Positions 16,639-25,362 of a stretch of DNA of 64,000 bases are shown one piece after another. The stretch lies in NCBI GenBank assembly GCA_910573755.1, contig CAJTBO010000021.1:18969-82968 (forward strand), given 5' to 3'. Position numbers and translations under genes: made by a program. This DNA comes from Lachnospiraceae bacterium. Lineage in GTDB: Bacteria > Bacillota > Clostridia > Lachnospirales > Lachnospiraceae. The notes beneath the pieces were generated by a model that saw nothing but the letters and a program-made list of their open reading frames with translations, made no database searches and had not been told where the DNA came from. Each line of letters opens with the position of its first letter. The stretch's first letter is position 1.

Positions 16639-17463
16639 CTATTTGTAAAATTTCATTACAAATGTTGCCCCGGTCCCTTTTCCGCCCGGCAGTACCTCTA
16701 TCTCCCCGTTCTGCGCCCGCATAATGGAAAGCGCCAGCGGCAGGCCGATCCCGTACCCGTTCTCCTTCCGCGAATTTTCATACCTGCGGAACAGCCCCGC
16801 AACCTGTTCCTTCCGCAGCCCTTCCCCGGTATCCGTCACGGAGATCCAGCAATAGATCGGATTTTCGCCGCAGTCTACCACAATCTCGCTGTCCTCCTTC
16901 GAGCACTCCGAAGCATTTTTCAGCAGATTGATCAATGCCTCCGTGGTCCACTTTTTATCGCAAAACAATGACTGATCCTGTTTCAGTATCACGGTCTGAT
17001 TCCTGACATCCAACATGATCTCTATGGATTTCAGCGCCTCGTCCAGCAGTCCGCGCACGCCTGTCTCTTCCTTATAAAAAGAAGTGACAGATGCGTCAAG
17101 TTTCGCCATCTTTAAAAGCGCCGTCACCAGCCACTCCATGTGTCTGACCTCTTTCTTCATGCAAAGCAGAAACGCTTTCTGTTTATCCTCCGGCGCCTTT
17201 TCCATCAGTTCCGTCATCAGCAGCAGGGATGTGACCGGCGTTTTCAACTGATGGGATATGTCGGAGAGATACTGTGCCAGATGTTCCTTCTCTTCTATTG
17301 CCGCGTGTTTTCTCTCCTGCTCCAGATGAATCAATGTATAGATGTCATTTTTCAGGATACTCCATGCGCCTTCCCGATTATCTCTGGGATCAAACCCCTC
17401 ACCGTCTATTGCACTGCGGATTCCGCCTGAAAGCTCCGAAACTTCCTTTTTTCTAATCCACAC
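16639..17463 (-). CDS. Sensor histidine kinase lacking membrane segments
   Basis: A 274-residue HisKA/HATPase kinase. The His in SDISHQLKTPV is the phosphoacceptor. The ATPase boxes are NLLKNASECS (N), VTDTGEGL (G1) and GYGIGLPLALSIM (G2). Unlike typical BceS/VanS-type kinases no transmembrane helix precedes the coiled region, so it must be cytoplasmic or have lost its sensor. The GTG start overlaps the regulator stop region by 11 nt. The likely partner is the OmpR-type regulator upstream, and the likely target is the ABC exporter downstream. Confidence 0.88.
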   Translation of the reverse strand: MWIRKKEVSELSGGIRSAIDGEGFDPRDNREGAWSILKNDIYTLIHLEQERKHAAIEEKEHLAQYLSDISHQLKTPVTSLLLMTELMEKAPEDKQKAFLLCMKKEVRHMEWLVTALLKMAKLDASVTSFYKEETGVRGLLDEALKSIEIMLDVRNQTVILKQDQSLFCDKKWTTEALINLLKNASECSKEDSEIVVDCGENPIYCWISVTDTGEGLRKEQVAGLFRRYENSRKENGYGIGLPLALSIMRAQNGEIEVLPGGKGTGATFVMKFYK

Positions 17464-18139
17464 GATATCCTATCCCCCTGACCGTAGTAATCTCCACCGC
17501 ATCTTTTAACTTCTGCCGCAGCCGCCTGACATACACCGTCAGCGTATTGTCCTCCACAAAATCCCCGCCGATATCCCAGATCCGTTCCAGAAGCTGCTCC
17601 CTTGTCAAAAGAACGGACCGGTTTTCCGCAAAGATCAGCAGCAACCGGTATTCCAAAGCCGTCAGAGTGACCTCTCTGTCCCCGATATATACTTTTCCCG
17701 CCTCCCTGTCAATTACCGCTTCACCGAGTTTCAGCATACCGGAAGGCTCTCTCTCTTTTTGCAGCGCTTTTTTGATCCGCGCCAGCAGCTCCCGCAGCCG
17801 GAAGGGCTTTGTGATATAATCGGCGGCGCCCTCCTCAAAAGACTCCACGATCCTGTCCTCATCATCCACAACAGTCAGATAGATGACCGGCGTGCATCTG
17901 TTTTTCGCTGCCTGTCCGATCTCTTTTCCCGAGCCGTCCGGAAGCTGCATGTCAAGCAGTGCCAGATCAAAGGACTGCTCCTTTATTTTCCGAAGCGCTG
18001 ACGCGGCATCTTTACAACGGGTTACCCTATAGCCCTCTTCCTCCATCGCGTAGACCAGTCCGGCGGCTATGGAATCATCGTCCTCTGCAAATAAAATGTG
18101 AGCCGTATACTTTTCTTTATCCGCTATTCTTTCCTGCAT
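17453..18139 (-). CDS. OmpR-family response regulator
   Basis: A 228-residue regulator: receiver with Asp in LALLDMQLPDGSG and Lys in YITKPFRLREL, then a winged-helix DNA-binding domain (LTALEYRLLLIFAEN, VYVRRLRQKL, TVRGIGYRV). It pairs with the kinase that overlaps its 3' end. The ATG is 11 nt after AGGAGA; a TTG three codons earlier lies too close to the ribosome site. It probably regulates the ABC exporter genes downstream. Confidence 0.93.
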   Translation of the reverse strand: MQERIADKEKYTAHILFAEDDDSIAAGLVYAMEEEGYRVTRCKDAASALRKIKEQSFDLALLDMQLPDGSGKEIGQAAKNRCTPVIYLTVVDDEDRIVESFEEGAADYITKPFRLRELLARIKKALQKEREPSGMLKLGEAVIDREAGKVYIGDREVTLTALEYRLLLIFAENRSVLLTREQLLERIWDIGGDFVEDNTLTVYVRRLRQKLKDAVEITTVRGIGYRVD

Positions 18140-18221
18140 GATTGTCAATCTCCTGTCTTTCCTGAAAAGCTTTTCCTGAAAAACCTTTCCATATTATCCT
18201 CTTAAAATTTCTTCTATTTCC

Positions 18222-18401
18222 TCATCCTCTATCCGGGAAGAATACACAGGTACCGCGCGTTGTTTTCCGTGTTCCTGCTTCTCCGCCAAGAGAAACAATG
18301 TTCGGATTCCCGATTTTGCATAAATAAGCATCACAGAGATTTTGAAACGATCCTGCATCCAACCGAAGTATTTTCTGTTTTATACTCTCAATACCTGCCA
18401 T
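18222..18401 (-). pseudogene. 5' remnant of a hypothetical NTPase/nuclease-type gene
   Basis: 59 codons with a good start (GAGGAAGGCGGG upstream). The segment DAGSFQNLCDAYLCKIG followed by NIVSLGGEAGTRKTTRGT resembles the N-terminus of large uncharacterised proteins that continue with GTPDTYF. Here the frame turns to unrelated residues after TTRGT and stops. The rest of the gene is absent, so this is a truncated relic. The family match is from memory and low in certainty. Confidence 0.5.
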
Positions 18402-18616
18402 AGTCCCGCCTTCCTCATATCTGTATTTCATTACAGCATAAGCAATTTTTCCCTTTAAATCAACCCTTACGCAACCAAGATCTGTGAAAGACATAAAAAT
18501 GTGATTGCAATACACAAAAATACTAATAATAATGTGATGGAGTATATCTATGGAACGATTGATTTTAAATAAATTGCTTGATAGAAGAACAATCGGATAG
18601 GGTTCATACCGGCAGC

Positions 18617-18663
18617 AAAAAATCCTTGTATCACCTGAAAAAAGGCTTTACAAGGATTTTTTT
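18617..18663 (-). terminator. Terminator downstream of spoVAD (bidirectional hairpin)
   Basis: AAAAAATCCTTGTA and TACAAGGATTTTTTT are complementary arms around an imperfect inner loop, with T-tracts on both sides, 45 bp after the spoVAD stop. The rest of 18402-18616 shows no convincing gene. Confidence 0.8.
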
Positions 18664-18707
18664 GTTATGCTCTTCTGATCAATTACCGCACTCTGCTTCC
18701 GCCCTCA

Positions 18708-19769
18708 TCAGGCGCCTGCGCCTTCCAGCACGATCCCGTGCGCAATGCCGGGGACTGTCATCCCTTCATTAAAACTGGTCTTGGATAAAAGCGCTCCTGT
18801 GGGCACAAAAAGCACTCTTTTCCAGACGCCCTCCTCCAGCATTTTCAGAATATAAGCAGAAAGAGTTACCGCGCTGCAGCCGCAGCCGGAACCGCCGCTT
18901 CCCACATCCTGCGCATTGCTGTCATAAATTTCAATCCCGCAGTCCATATGCTGGTTTTCTATGTCTATATTCTTTTCCTTCAGCAGATCGATCAGCGCCC
19001 TCTGCCCTACAAGCCCCAGATCTCCTGTGATGATCTTGTCATAATCCTCCGGCGTCCTGCCGAAATCCTGCAGGTTTGCAGCAATCAGGTCGCAGGCGGC
19101 AGGCGCCATACAGCATCCCATATTCATGGAATCCTTGATGCCATAGTCCACGATCTTTCCGTTTGTCACACCGGTGATCTTTGCCCGGTTTCTTTTGCTC
19201 ATCCTGGAAGTCAGCACAAAAGCCGCGCCCCCCGTCACGGTCCATGTCGCTGACGGCGGCCGCTGGTTTCCGTAGGCGAGAGGATATCTGAACTCTTTCT
19301 CCGCGCTGGCAAAATGACTGGATGTGACACAGACGACATCTTCCGCCATTTCTCCTGATATTGCCATTGTGCCAAGTCCCAGCGTCTCCCCGCAGGTGGA
19401 ACAGGCCCCGTATACGCCCATATGGGGAATATTAAATGAGGATACTCCAAACGAGGAAGCCGTGGATTGACCAAGCAGGTCACCCGCAAACAGATAGCGG
19501 ACTTCCTCCGCCTTCATACCCGCCTTTCCAAGCGCCAGCGTCACCGCTTCCTTCTGCAGTGTGCTTTCCGCCTCCTCCCAGGTCTTACAGCCGAACAGAT
19601 CATCCTTTCCCACCATATCGATCAGTTCCCCGAGAGGGCCTTCACCTTCCTTTGTTCCCGCCACACAGGCACTCTGCCTGATATAAACCGCCCTCTGCGG
19701 CACAAAGCTCTGGCTTCCCGCCGTAATGCCATTTCCGCCCGCTCCTGCTTTTTTATTCTGCTGTCCCAT
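18708..19769 (-). CDS. spoVAD: Stage V sporulation protein AD (SpoVAD)
   Basis: A 353-residue thiolase-fold protein that binds dipicolinic acid and helps load Ca-DPA into the forespore. Landmarks: GACSTCGETLGLGTMAI, the RPPSATWTVTGGAA block, MGCCMAPAACDLI, and C-terminal GGSGCGCSAVTLSAYIL. Length is as expected. ATG preceded by GGGAGG at 6 nt. Normally adjacent to spoVAC and spoVAE; here it is isolated between a two-component/ABC locus and a glycosyltransferase cluster, with an 18-bp tandem repeat upstream. Confidence 0.96.
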   Translation of the reverse strand: MGQQNKKAGAGGNGITAGSQSFVPQRAVYIRQSACVAGTKEGEGPLGELIDMVGKDDLFGCKTWEEAESTLQKEAVTLALGKAGMKAEEVRYLFAGDLLGQSTASSFGVSSFNIPHMGVYGACSTCGETLGLGTMAISGEMAEDVVCVTSSHFASAEKEFRYPLAYGNQRPPSATWTVTGGAAFVLTSRMSKRNRAKITGVTNGKIVDYGIKDSMNMGCCMAPAACDLIAANLQDFGRTPEDYDKIITGDLGLVGQRALIDLLKEKNIDIENQHMDCGIEIYDSNAQDVGSGGSGCGCSAVTLSAYILKMLEEGVWKRVLFVPTGALLSKTSFNEGMTVPGIAHGIVLEGAGA

Positions 19770-19817
19770 GAAAAACCTCCCTGCTCAGACTTTTTAAGTT
19801 CACAAAACGAATCTCCA

Positions 19818-19943
19818 AATACAAGCGGTGCCCCTCATGTAAGCAGCGCCCGCAATATAAGCAATACCCATAATGTAAGCAAAACTTGTCATGCAGGCAA
19901 AATTCGTCATGTGAACGAAACTCACTATTATATAAAGTGCGCA
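19818..19943. repeat. 18-bp degenerate tandem repeat, six units plus a decayed one
   Basis: Units start at 19818, 19836, 19854, 19872, 19890, 19908 and weakly 19926, all exactly 18 bp apart, consensus near AATGTAAGCAAAACYYGT. It lies between the membrane-protein stop (19957) and the spoVAD start (19769), in the spoVAD 5' region. Confidence 0.85.
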
Positions 19944-19956
19944 GAGACGCCTTATT

Positions 19957-21873
19957 TTATTCTTTTCTGTAAATCCGTATATACCGTCCCTGTTCCAGAG
20001 ATGTATATCCGAATTCTCCTTCCGCATACCGCATCAGCCAGCCGTCCGGATCCGTCATCAATTGACCATACCAGTCATCCACAATAATCACATTCGGCCT
20101 CTTTTCCGGAAACTTTTCCCAGTAATCCAGCAGCCTTTCGTCGTAAGCCGTAGGATTGACAATGGAATAATGGGAGATCTCCACATCTTTAAACAGATAC
20201 TGGATCGTTCCCAGATTCATCACCTGATCCACCATGATCAGCACTCTGTCCCCGTCCCGTACCATGCTCTGCCAGTCTTCATAGTCGCAGTTGTAGATAT
20301 AGGCGCACATATAATCGGAGATCGTCCCTGCTGCCGGCCCGTACTTTAAGATACCTCCGCTCTGCAGTACATTGTGGTATCCTGTACCGGAACGCAGCGT
20401 GTAACCTTTCCCGAATACAGCCGTAAACGCCCATAAGAATAATGCAATATAAGCGCAGGCTGCAGAACTGCCGCTTTTTCCGGTTGCCCCGGCCGCTGTA
20501 TTTTCATCTGCCTCACCAATCTCACCGGCGTGATTTCCCGACATCCCGCCGGAATTTTCCCTCTCCCGCTCTTCCTGATACATAACAGCAAGCACCATCC
20601 CAAAAAACGCCGCCGTCATGGCATGGGGCAGAGAATCCATCAGGCCCAGATCCGTCAGATACAATACCGCCGCCAGCGCAGCGCCTGCCAGAACCATTTG
20701 ATCCAATAAAAGACTTTTTTGTTTCCATGCCCTTGTTTTTTGCCTACCTTCCTGTTTCTCTGCGGAAATATAATACCAAACTCCCAGTATGGCAAACACT
20801 GCCAGATGAACCTGCATCCCCTCATATCCTGCATTGAAAACCACCCAATACCATATTTCCACCAGACAGGAAAGCCCTGTGATCCAGGTCAACTGCAGAG
20901 AACATCTCTTTTTCTCTGTTCCAACTGTTCCTTCTCCTGCCTCTTTCCCTATTCCGCCTTTTTTCCCTTTCCATATTTTCATACTTATCCCTGCTCCCGC
21001 TTTCGCCGGAACAAAAATACCCAGACATATCCCGGCCGGCACCAGCAAATCTCTTCCCAGAGAAACCAGTTTATCCATGAAAGTCAGAGAATGCGTAATA
21101 TCTCCGTTCACAATACTGAAAAAAGTGTCAAACAGCCCCTCCAATGTATTATGCCGCAGAAGCAGAGCCAGATATACGATGCCGCACACTGCACAGATTC
21201 CGGTAAAAATCCCCATATCCGCAAATCTGCGCTTCCCGGAGCGCCTCCATACAATCCACATCACAAAAAAATACAGGATCAGACAGGATGGATAGGAAAG
21301 CACCTCCAGAACCAGCGCAAACGCCGCAAAAATCAGGTATTTTTTCTTTCCGGCATTCCCATCAGCAGCGCTGACGCTTCTGCCTTTATTTCTGACATCA
21401 ATGTCATAATATTGTATCAGGAAAAGCGACAATAATGTAAGGAACCATACCTGCATCATGCCGAACTCCGGCAGCATGATCTGTTTGGGAATCGTATTAA
21501 AATAGATCAGCCCCAGCAAAAAAGCGCTGTCCCCGCTGATCATCCGGCGCAATGTCCGGCACAGATACATACTCATCCCCAGATGGATCAGCGTCCCGCA
21601 AAACCGCAGCCAGACCACAACACCGGTTTCCCCGCATACCGCCAGATAAGGCCGCATCAGCAGCGCACACAAAAACGCCGAGGACTGGTGAGGCTCCCAC
21701 ATATCCAGAAACAGCTTATCCCCTTTCACATTGCGGTAAGCCATCACCAGCTGGTATTCCTCATCCAGTCCGAATGCAAAAAAAAGCATTTTCACAGCCG
21801 CAAAAATGCTTAAAACAATCAGTACGATTTTTAATTTTTCAAAATGACTGCCTGTTTCTTTCCTGTTTCTCAA
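19957..21873 (-). CDS. Polytopic membrane glycosyltransferase-like protein (GT-C type)
   Basis: A 638-residue integral membrane protein with about 11-12 hydrophobic helices. Near the first helix it has an acidic pair (GLDEEYQLV), as in GT-C transferases that use polyprenyl-phosphate sugars, and the C-terminus is a soluble ~130-residue domain (NVIIVDDWYGQLM). A loop near 430-470 is low-complexity (ENSGGMSGNHAGE). Start is TTG (21873) with a distant AAGGA. Downstream of a Dpm1/GtrB-like transferase and sugar-nucleotide genes, it most likely moves a lipid-linked sugar onto a cell-surface acceptor (inference). No specific family was recognised. Confidence 0.75.
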   Translation of the reverse strand: MRNRKETGSHFEKLKIVLIVLSIFAAVKMLFFAFGLDEEYQLVMAYRNVKGDKLFLDMWEPHQSSAFLCALLMRPYLAVCGETGVVVWLRFCGTLIHLGMSMYLCRTLRRMISGDSAFLLGLIYFNTIPKQIMLPEFGMMQVWFLTLLSLFLIQYYDIDVRNKGRSVSAADGNAGKKKYLIFAAFALVLEVLSYPSCLILYFFVMWIVWRRSGKRRFADMGIFTGICAVCGIVYLALLLRHNTLEGLFDTFFSIVNGDITHSLTFMDKLVSLGRDLLVPAGICLGIFVPAKAGAGISMKIWKGKKGGIGKEAGEGTVGTEKKRCSLQLTWITGLSCLVEIWYWVVFNAGYEGMQVHLAVFAILGVWYYISAEKQEGRQKTRAWKQKSLLLDQMVLAGAALAAVLYLTDLGLMDSLPHAMTAAFFGMVLAVMYQEERERENSGGMSGNHAGEIGEADENTAAGATGKSGSSAACAYIALFLWAFTAVFGKGYTLRSGTGYHNVLQSGGILKYGPAAGTISDYMCAYIYNCDYEDWQSMVRDGDRVLIMVDQVMNLGTIQYLFKDVEISHYSIVNPTAYDERLLDYWEKFPEKRPNVIIVDDWYGQLMTDPDGWLMRYAEGEFGYTSLEQGRYIRIYRKE

Positions 21874-21934
21874 TGCTTTTCTTAATCCTTTATTCCCGCT
21901 TTCATTTTTACCTGTTTACTGCCCTTTTCTCATT

Positions 21935-22870
21935 TCACTTCTTATCCCTTACTTCCTTCACTTCATCCACAATATAAGGCGGCCGCGTCCTCGCCGCATC
22001 CAGTGTGCGCCAGATATATTCCCCCAGTATGCCCATCATCAGCATCAAAATACCGGAAGCACAGAGCGTCACACACATCAGAGAAGCCCAGCCTGCGATC
22101 GGGGTTCCGTTCGTAAACTTCTCCACAAACACGCTGATCAGCAATATCACGGCAAGTATATTGAATACGATTCCCAGTCCTGACATAAACCGCAGCGGAA
22201 AATAGGAGAAACTCATCACGGAATCCATCACCAGCTTCACCTTTTTCGACAGTGTCCAGCGGGATTTTCCAACCTCCCGGTCCTGCCGCACAAAATAGAC
22301 CATATCCGTCTTAAATCCTACCCACATAACCTGCAGTGTCAGAGAAGAATTCTTTTCATCCAGACGTTCCAGTACCTCGATCACTTTTCTGTCCACCAGA
22401 TAACAGTCGCAGCCGCCGGCAGGCATATTTTTATTGACCATACTGCGGATGATCTTATAATACATATTTGCGAAAAATACCTTTACAGGATTCTCCTTCC
22501 GCTCTTTCCGGACAGCCAGCACTACCTTGTTGCCCCGCTTCCAGCTTTCGTACATCTCCAGAATCAGAGAGGAATCCTCCTGCAGATCCGCCTGCTTTGT
22601 TACCGCACAGTCTCCGGTACTGGCGGAAAGGCCCGCAAGAAGCGCCGCATGTTCTCCGAAATTGCGGGAAAGCTTCACGCACTTGATATGCTCATCTTTG
22701 TCTCTCAGCCGGTTCATCACTTCCCAGGAATCATCCCCGGAACCATCATCCACGAAAACAATCTCATACTCTTCCAACTTATCCAGAACCTTTTTCCGCA
22801 TATCCTCATATAAAAGTTCCAGTGTGTCCGCATTATAATAGACCGGTACTACGATCGATAATTTACTCAC
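21935..22870 (-). CDS. GT2 glycosyltransferase, GtrB/Dpm1-like (polyprenyl-phosphate sugar synthase)
   Basis: A 311-residue GT-A protein: N-terminal VVPVYYNADTL, EIVFVDDGSGDDSW, LSRNFGEHAALLAG, a DLQED metal-binding motif (TKQADLQED), and the QDREVGKSRWTLSKKVKL loop, then two transmembrane helices (~235-290) and a basic tail. Such enzymes transfer a sugar from a nucleotide to undecaprenyl phosphate on the inner membrane face. GTG start with GGAGACGGGAG. Neighbours suggest the sugar may be a 3-amino-3,6-dideoxyhexose. Confidence 0.92.
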   Translation of the reverse strand: MSKLSIVVPVYYNADTLELLYEDMRKKVLDKLEEYEIVFVDDGSGDDSWEVMNRLRDKDEHIKCVKLSRNFGEHAALLAGLSASTGDCAVTKQADLQEDSSLILEMYESWKRGNKVVLAVRKERKENPVKVFFANMYYKIIRSMVNKNMPAGGCDCYLVDRKVIEVLERLDEKNSSLTLQVMWVGFKTDMVYFVRQDREVGKSRWTLSKKVKLVMDSVMSFSYFPLRFMSGLGIVFNILAVILLISVFVEKFTNGTPIAGWASLMCVTLCASGILMLMMGILGEYIWRTLDAARTRPPYIVDEVKEVRDKK

Positions 22871-22921
22871 TTTTGCTCCCGTCTCCTGTCATGGCAGGCA
22901 AATGGATCAGTCTGCATACAT

Positions 22922-23368
22922 CTACTTCCCGGCAGGATTCTGATCCGTCTGTCCCGCCTCCTTTATAAATCTTAAGTATTCCTGATAATCCCGAATATAT
23001 TCCGACTCATCATAATGCTCGCTGGCAAGCACAAGCAAAATGGAATCCGCCGAAAAATCATACATATCCTTCCAGATATTATTTTTCAGATACAGTCCCA
23101 TCCTCGGCCTGTTCAGTTCAATAACGCGGCTCTCCTCCCCGTTATCCACCTTCACTTTGCTCGTCCCGCTGACATTGATCATCACAAATTCGGACAGCCT
23201 GTTTGCGTGCTGTCCTCTGACAACCGTGTCGTCTGAACCGTAAATATAAAAAATACGCTTAATCTCAAAAGGAATATCCATATTCCCCTCAACCACCACG
23301 AGATTACCCCGCTCATCACCTAAATCTTTCCATTCCAGCAGTCTGATCTGCCCATCCAGTTTACTCAT
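22922..23368 (-). CDS. fdtA: FdtA/QdtA-type sugar 3,4-ketoisomerase (cupin)
   Basis: A 148-residue single-domain cupin matching the dTDP-6-deoxy-hex-4-ulose 3,4-ketoisomerase family: DERGNLVVVEG, FEIKRIFYIYG, RGQHANRL, PRMGLYLKNNIWKDM and the ending YIRDYQEYLRF. It isomerises the 4-keto-6-deoxy sugar to the 3-keto form, the step before 3-amination. ATG with AGGAACAT. The adjacent aminotransferase fits the next step. Whether the product is galacto (FdtA) or gluco (QdtA) configured cannot be read here. Confidence 0.85.
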   Translation of the reverse strand: MSKLDGQIRLLEWKDLGDERGNLVVVEGNMDIPFEIKRIFYIYGSDDTVVRGQHANRLSEFVMINVSGTSKVKVDNGEESRVIELNRPRMGLYLKNNIWKDMYDFSADSILLVLASEHYDESEYIRDYQEYLRFIKEAGQTDQNPAGK

Positions 23369-23477
23369 ATGTTCCTGCCGCCAAAAGCAGCCCTTTCCGT
23401 TTTCAATATGATGCGGAAAAGATTTTCCACTCTACTCCATTATGTATGTCATTGCTTTTCGTGTCAAGTTTTTATTA

Positions 23478-23753
23478 TCACTCTTCGATCACATCGTCTT
23501 TTGTCGTTTTCCCATAACCGCAGATCATTTCCGGCGTCAGCGCCCCTGCTTTCTCTTCCCATTTTTCCCGTGACGGAAAAATCAGCGTATCCACCGTGTT
23601 ATAAGCGGAAGGCTTATCCGGCAGACCGGCCTGTGCCCTATCTACCCGCTCAAAAATAATCCGTACAGCAATAAACAAAGCCGCCAGAGTAACAGCAATC
23701 CCAAAAACAACAGCCCCAATAATCTTCCTCTTTTTAGATTTACGTAAACGCAT
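23478..23753 (-). CDS. Small single-pass membrane protein
   Basis: 91 residues: a very basic start (MRLRKSKKRK), one transmembrane helix (~11-33), then a soluble extracytoplasmic tail. It overlaps the aminotransferase gene by 14 nt, so it is translationally coupled to sugar biosynthesis. Family not recognised; it may help assemble or anchor the glycan machinery (inference). Confidence 0.7.
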   Translation of the reverse strand: MRLRKSKKRKIIGAVVFGIAVTLAALFIAVRIIFERVDRAQAGLPDKPSAYNTVDTLIFPSREKWEEKAGALTPEMICGYGKTTKDDVIEE

Positions 23754-24834
23754 TTACCGCCTCTATTACGTAATCCTGTTCCTGTCTTGTCATCCCGGTA
23801 TACATCGGAATCGAAAGCACCGTATCCGCATAACTTTCCGTGACCGGAAAATCGCCCCTTTTATGCCCAAGATAAGCATAGGCTTCCGACAGATGCGGCG
23901 GAATCGGATAATGGATGATCGTTCCGATCTCTTTTTGACTCAAATAGTCAATCAATTCCTGCCGCCTCTCACACCGGATCACGTACTGATGCCAGACAGT
24001 CTCCGTCTCATCTCTTTCCATCGGCAGAGCCACAAGTTCCTGTTTGATTTTTTCCCGGTAGCGCGCCGCCAGTTCCTGCCGCTCCTTCGTAATCTCATCC
24101 ATATGGGGCAGACGTACATTAAGGAGCCCTGCCTGCAGCTCGTCCAGACGGGAATTTGTGCCTACCACCTTGTTATAATAACGCTTTTCACTGCCGTAGT
24201 TTCTGTATATCTTTACTTCCTCCGCAAAAGACGCATCATTTGTAACGATTGCCCCCGCATCACCGAAGGCGCCCAGATTCTTGGACGGATAAAAGGAGAA
24301 ACATCCCGCGTCACCAAAAGTTCCCGTCATTTTTCCTTTATACATCGCCCCGTGAGACTGCGCGCAGTCTTCTATCAGTTTCAAATGATGCTTTTTGCAG
24401 ATCGCCACAATCTTGTCCATATCCGCTACATGGCCGTACAGATGCACCACCATCACCGCTTTCGTCTTTTCCGTGATCTTTTCTTCTATCTTATCCGCAT
24501 CAATCTGATAATACGCATCCGGTTCCACAAATACAGGCGTTGCCCCGTTCATGGTAATCCCCATCACACTGGCAATATAAGTATTCCCCTGCACAATAAC
24601 TTCGTCCCCTGCGCCGATTCCCAAAAGATGTACGGCAATCTGGAGCGCCTCCAGGCCGTTCGCCACCCCTGCGCAGTATTTTGCCCCGGTGTAGGCTGCA
24701 AACCTCTCCTCAAAAGCGCTGACTTCCTTCCCCAGCACATACCACCCCGAGCGCAAAACTTCCAGCGCCTTGTCCTCAAATTCCTGCTGATATTTTAAAA
24801 ATCCGTAATCCATACGGTTAGGCATAATCTTCAT
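23740..24834 (-). CDS. DegT/DnrJ/EryC1 sugar aminotransferase (FdtB-like)
   Basis: A 364-residue PLP enzyme. The Schiff-base Lys185 is in FYPSKNLGAFGDAG; other family blocks are GVANGLEALQIAV, VIVQGNTYIAS, LIEDCAQSHGA and the GTNSRLDELQAGLL loop. It should transfer an amino group from glutamate to a 3-keto-6-deoxy nucleotide sugar made by the FdtA-like isomerase two genes downstream. ATG 24834 is preceded by AGGAGA at 8 nt; the longer frame lacks a site. No acetyltransferase or rmlAB genes are nearby. Confidence 0.9.
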   Translation of the reverse strand: MKIMPNRMDYGFLKYQQEFEDKALEVLRSGWYVLGKEVSAFEERFAAYTGAKYCAGVANGLEALQIAVHLLGIGAGDEVIVQGNTYIASVMGITMNGATPVFVEPDAYYQIDADKIEEKITEKTKAVMVVHLYGHVADMDKIVAICKKHHLKLIEDCAQSHGAMYKGKMTGTFGDAGCFSFYPSKNLGAFGDAGAIVTNDASFAEEVKIYRNYGSEKRYYNKVVGTNSRLDELQAGLLNVRLPHMDEITKERQELAARYREKIKQELVALPMERDETETVWHQYVIRCERRQELIDYLSQKEIGTIIHYPIPPHLSEAYAYLGHKRGDFPVTESYADTVLSIPMYTGMTRQEQDYVIEAVNAFT

Positions 24835-24964
24835 CCTGTTTTCTCCTGTGTGTACATCCATTTATAATCAAATACTCTCCCGGCAGGCTGCGTGGTATCC
24901 GACCCCCGCGGCATTCGCCAAATACCTGCGCCAGCGCGGTTGCCCGGCTCACTGCCCGCAGAAA

Positions 24965-24990
24965 TAAACGGCAAATATTTTTGCCGTTTA
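24965..24990 (-). terminator. Hairpin between the GNAT relic and the sugar cluster
   Basis: TAAACGGCAAA and TTTGCCGTTTA are perfect arms around a 4-nt loop, followed by a short T-rich run on the minus strand. Probably the terminator of the upstream unit. Confidence 0.6.
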
Positions 24991-25032
24991 CCATATAAAC
25001 ATAGCATGATTTATCAAAGTCCGCAAGTTTAA

Positions 25033-25282
25033 CTATTCCACAAAAAAATGGCTCATAATATAAAACTCTTCCTGACTTGCTTTTGCATACATGATATTTC
25101 CGGTGATCCGCCCGTCCAGTTCCATCACAAAATCAGGCCCGGCTATAAAATCCTTATCCCCCGCATAACATGGACCAGATATGTTCGAAACAGTCCGGAA
25201 CAAAAAGGGTATAGAACGCCTTCCTCGTGATCTCCTCCACGGCCTTATGGCCCGCTTCCGTTTCATTTCGTATCTCTATCAT
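25033..25282 (-). pseudogene. Frameshifted and truncated GNAT acetyltransferase
   Basis: An ATG with GGAGGGCATC upstream begins a typical GNAT N-terminus (MIEIRNETEAG...AFYTLFVPDCFEH). The frame then breaks: CATATCTGG appears where CATTATCTGG would keep the frame, one T short. The next frame continues the family sequence (DKDFIAGPDFVMELDGRI, TGNIMYAKASQ) and ends early at a stop. The acetyl-CoA-binding half is missing. It lies just downstream of the AAA gene. Confidence 0.75.
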
Positions 25283-25362
25283 GATGCCCTCCATTCCGCC
25301 GCCTTTCAGTCGGCAGCACAGATCGCAATAAAAGTCTGTTTTCTTTCACCCGTTAAAATATT

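Noticed and set aside
18551..18601. Short plus frame MERLILNKLLDRRTIG
   Set aside because: It resembles the first residues of DUF4143-type ATPases, but 16 codons without a conserved continuation are too little.
19800..20027. 75-residue frame with hexapeptide repeats before spoVAD
   Set aside because: The repeat is explained by the 18-bp tandem array; the frame overlaps the glycosyltransferase end and lacks a ribosome site.
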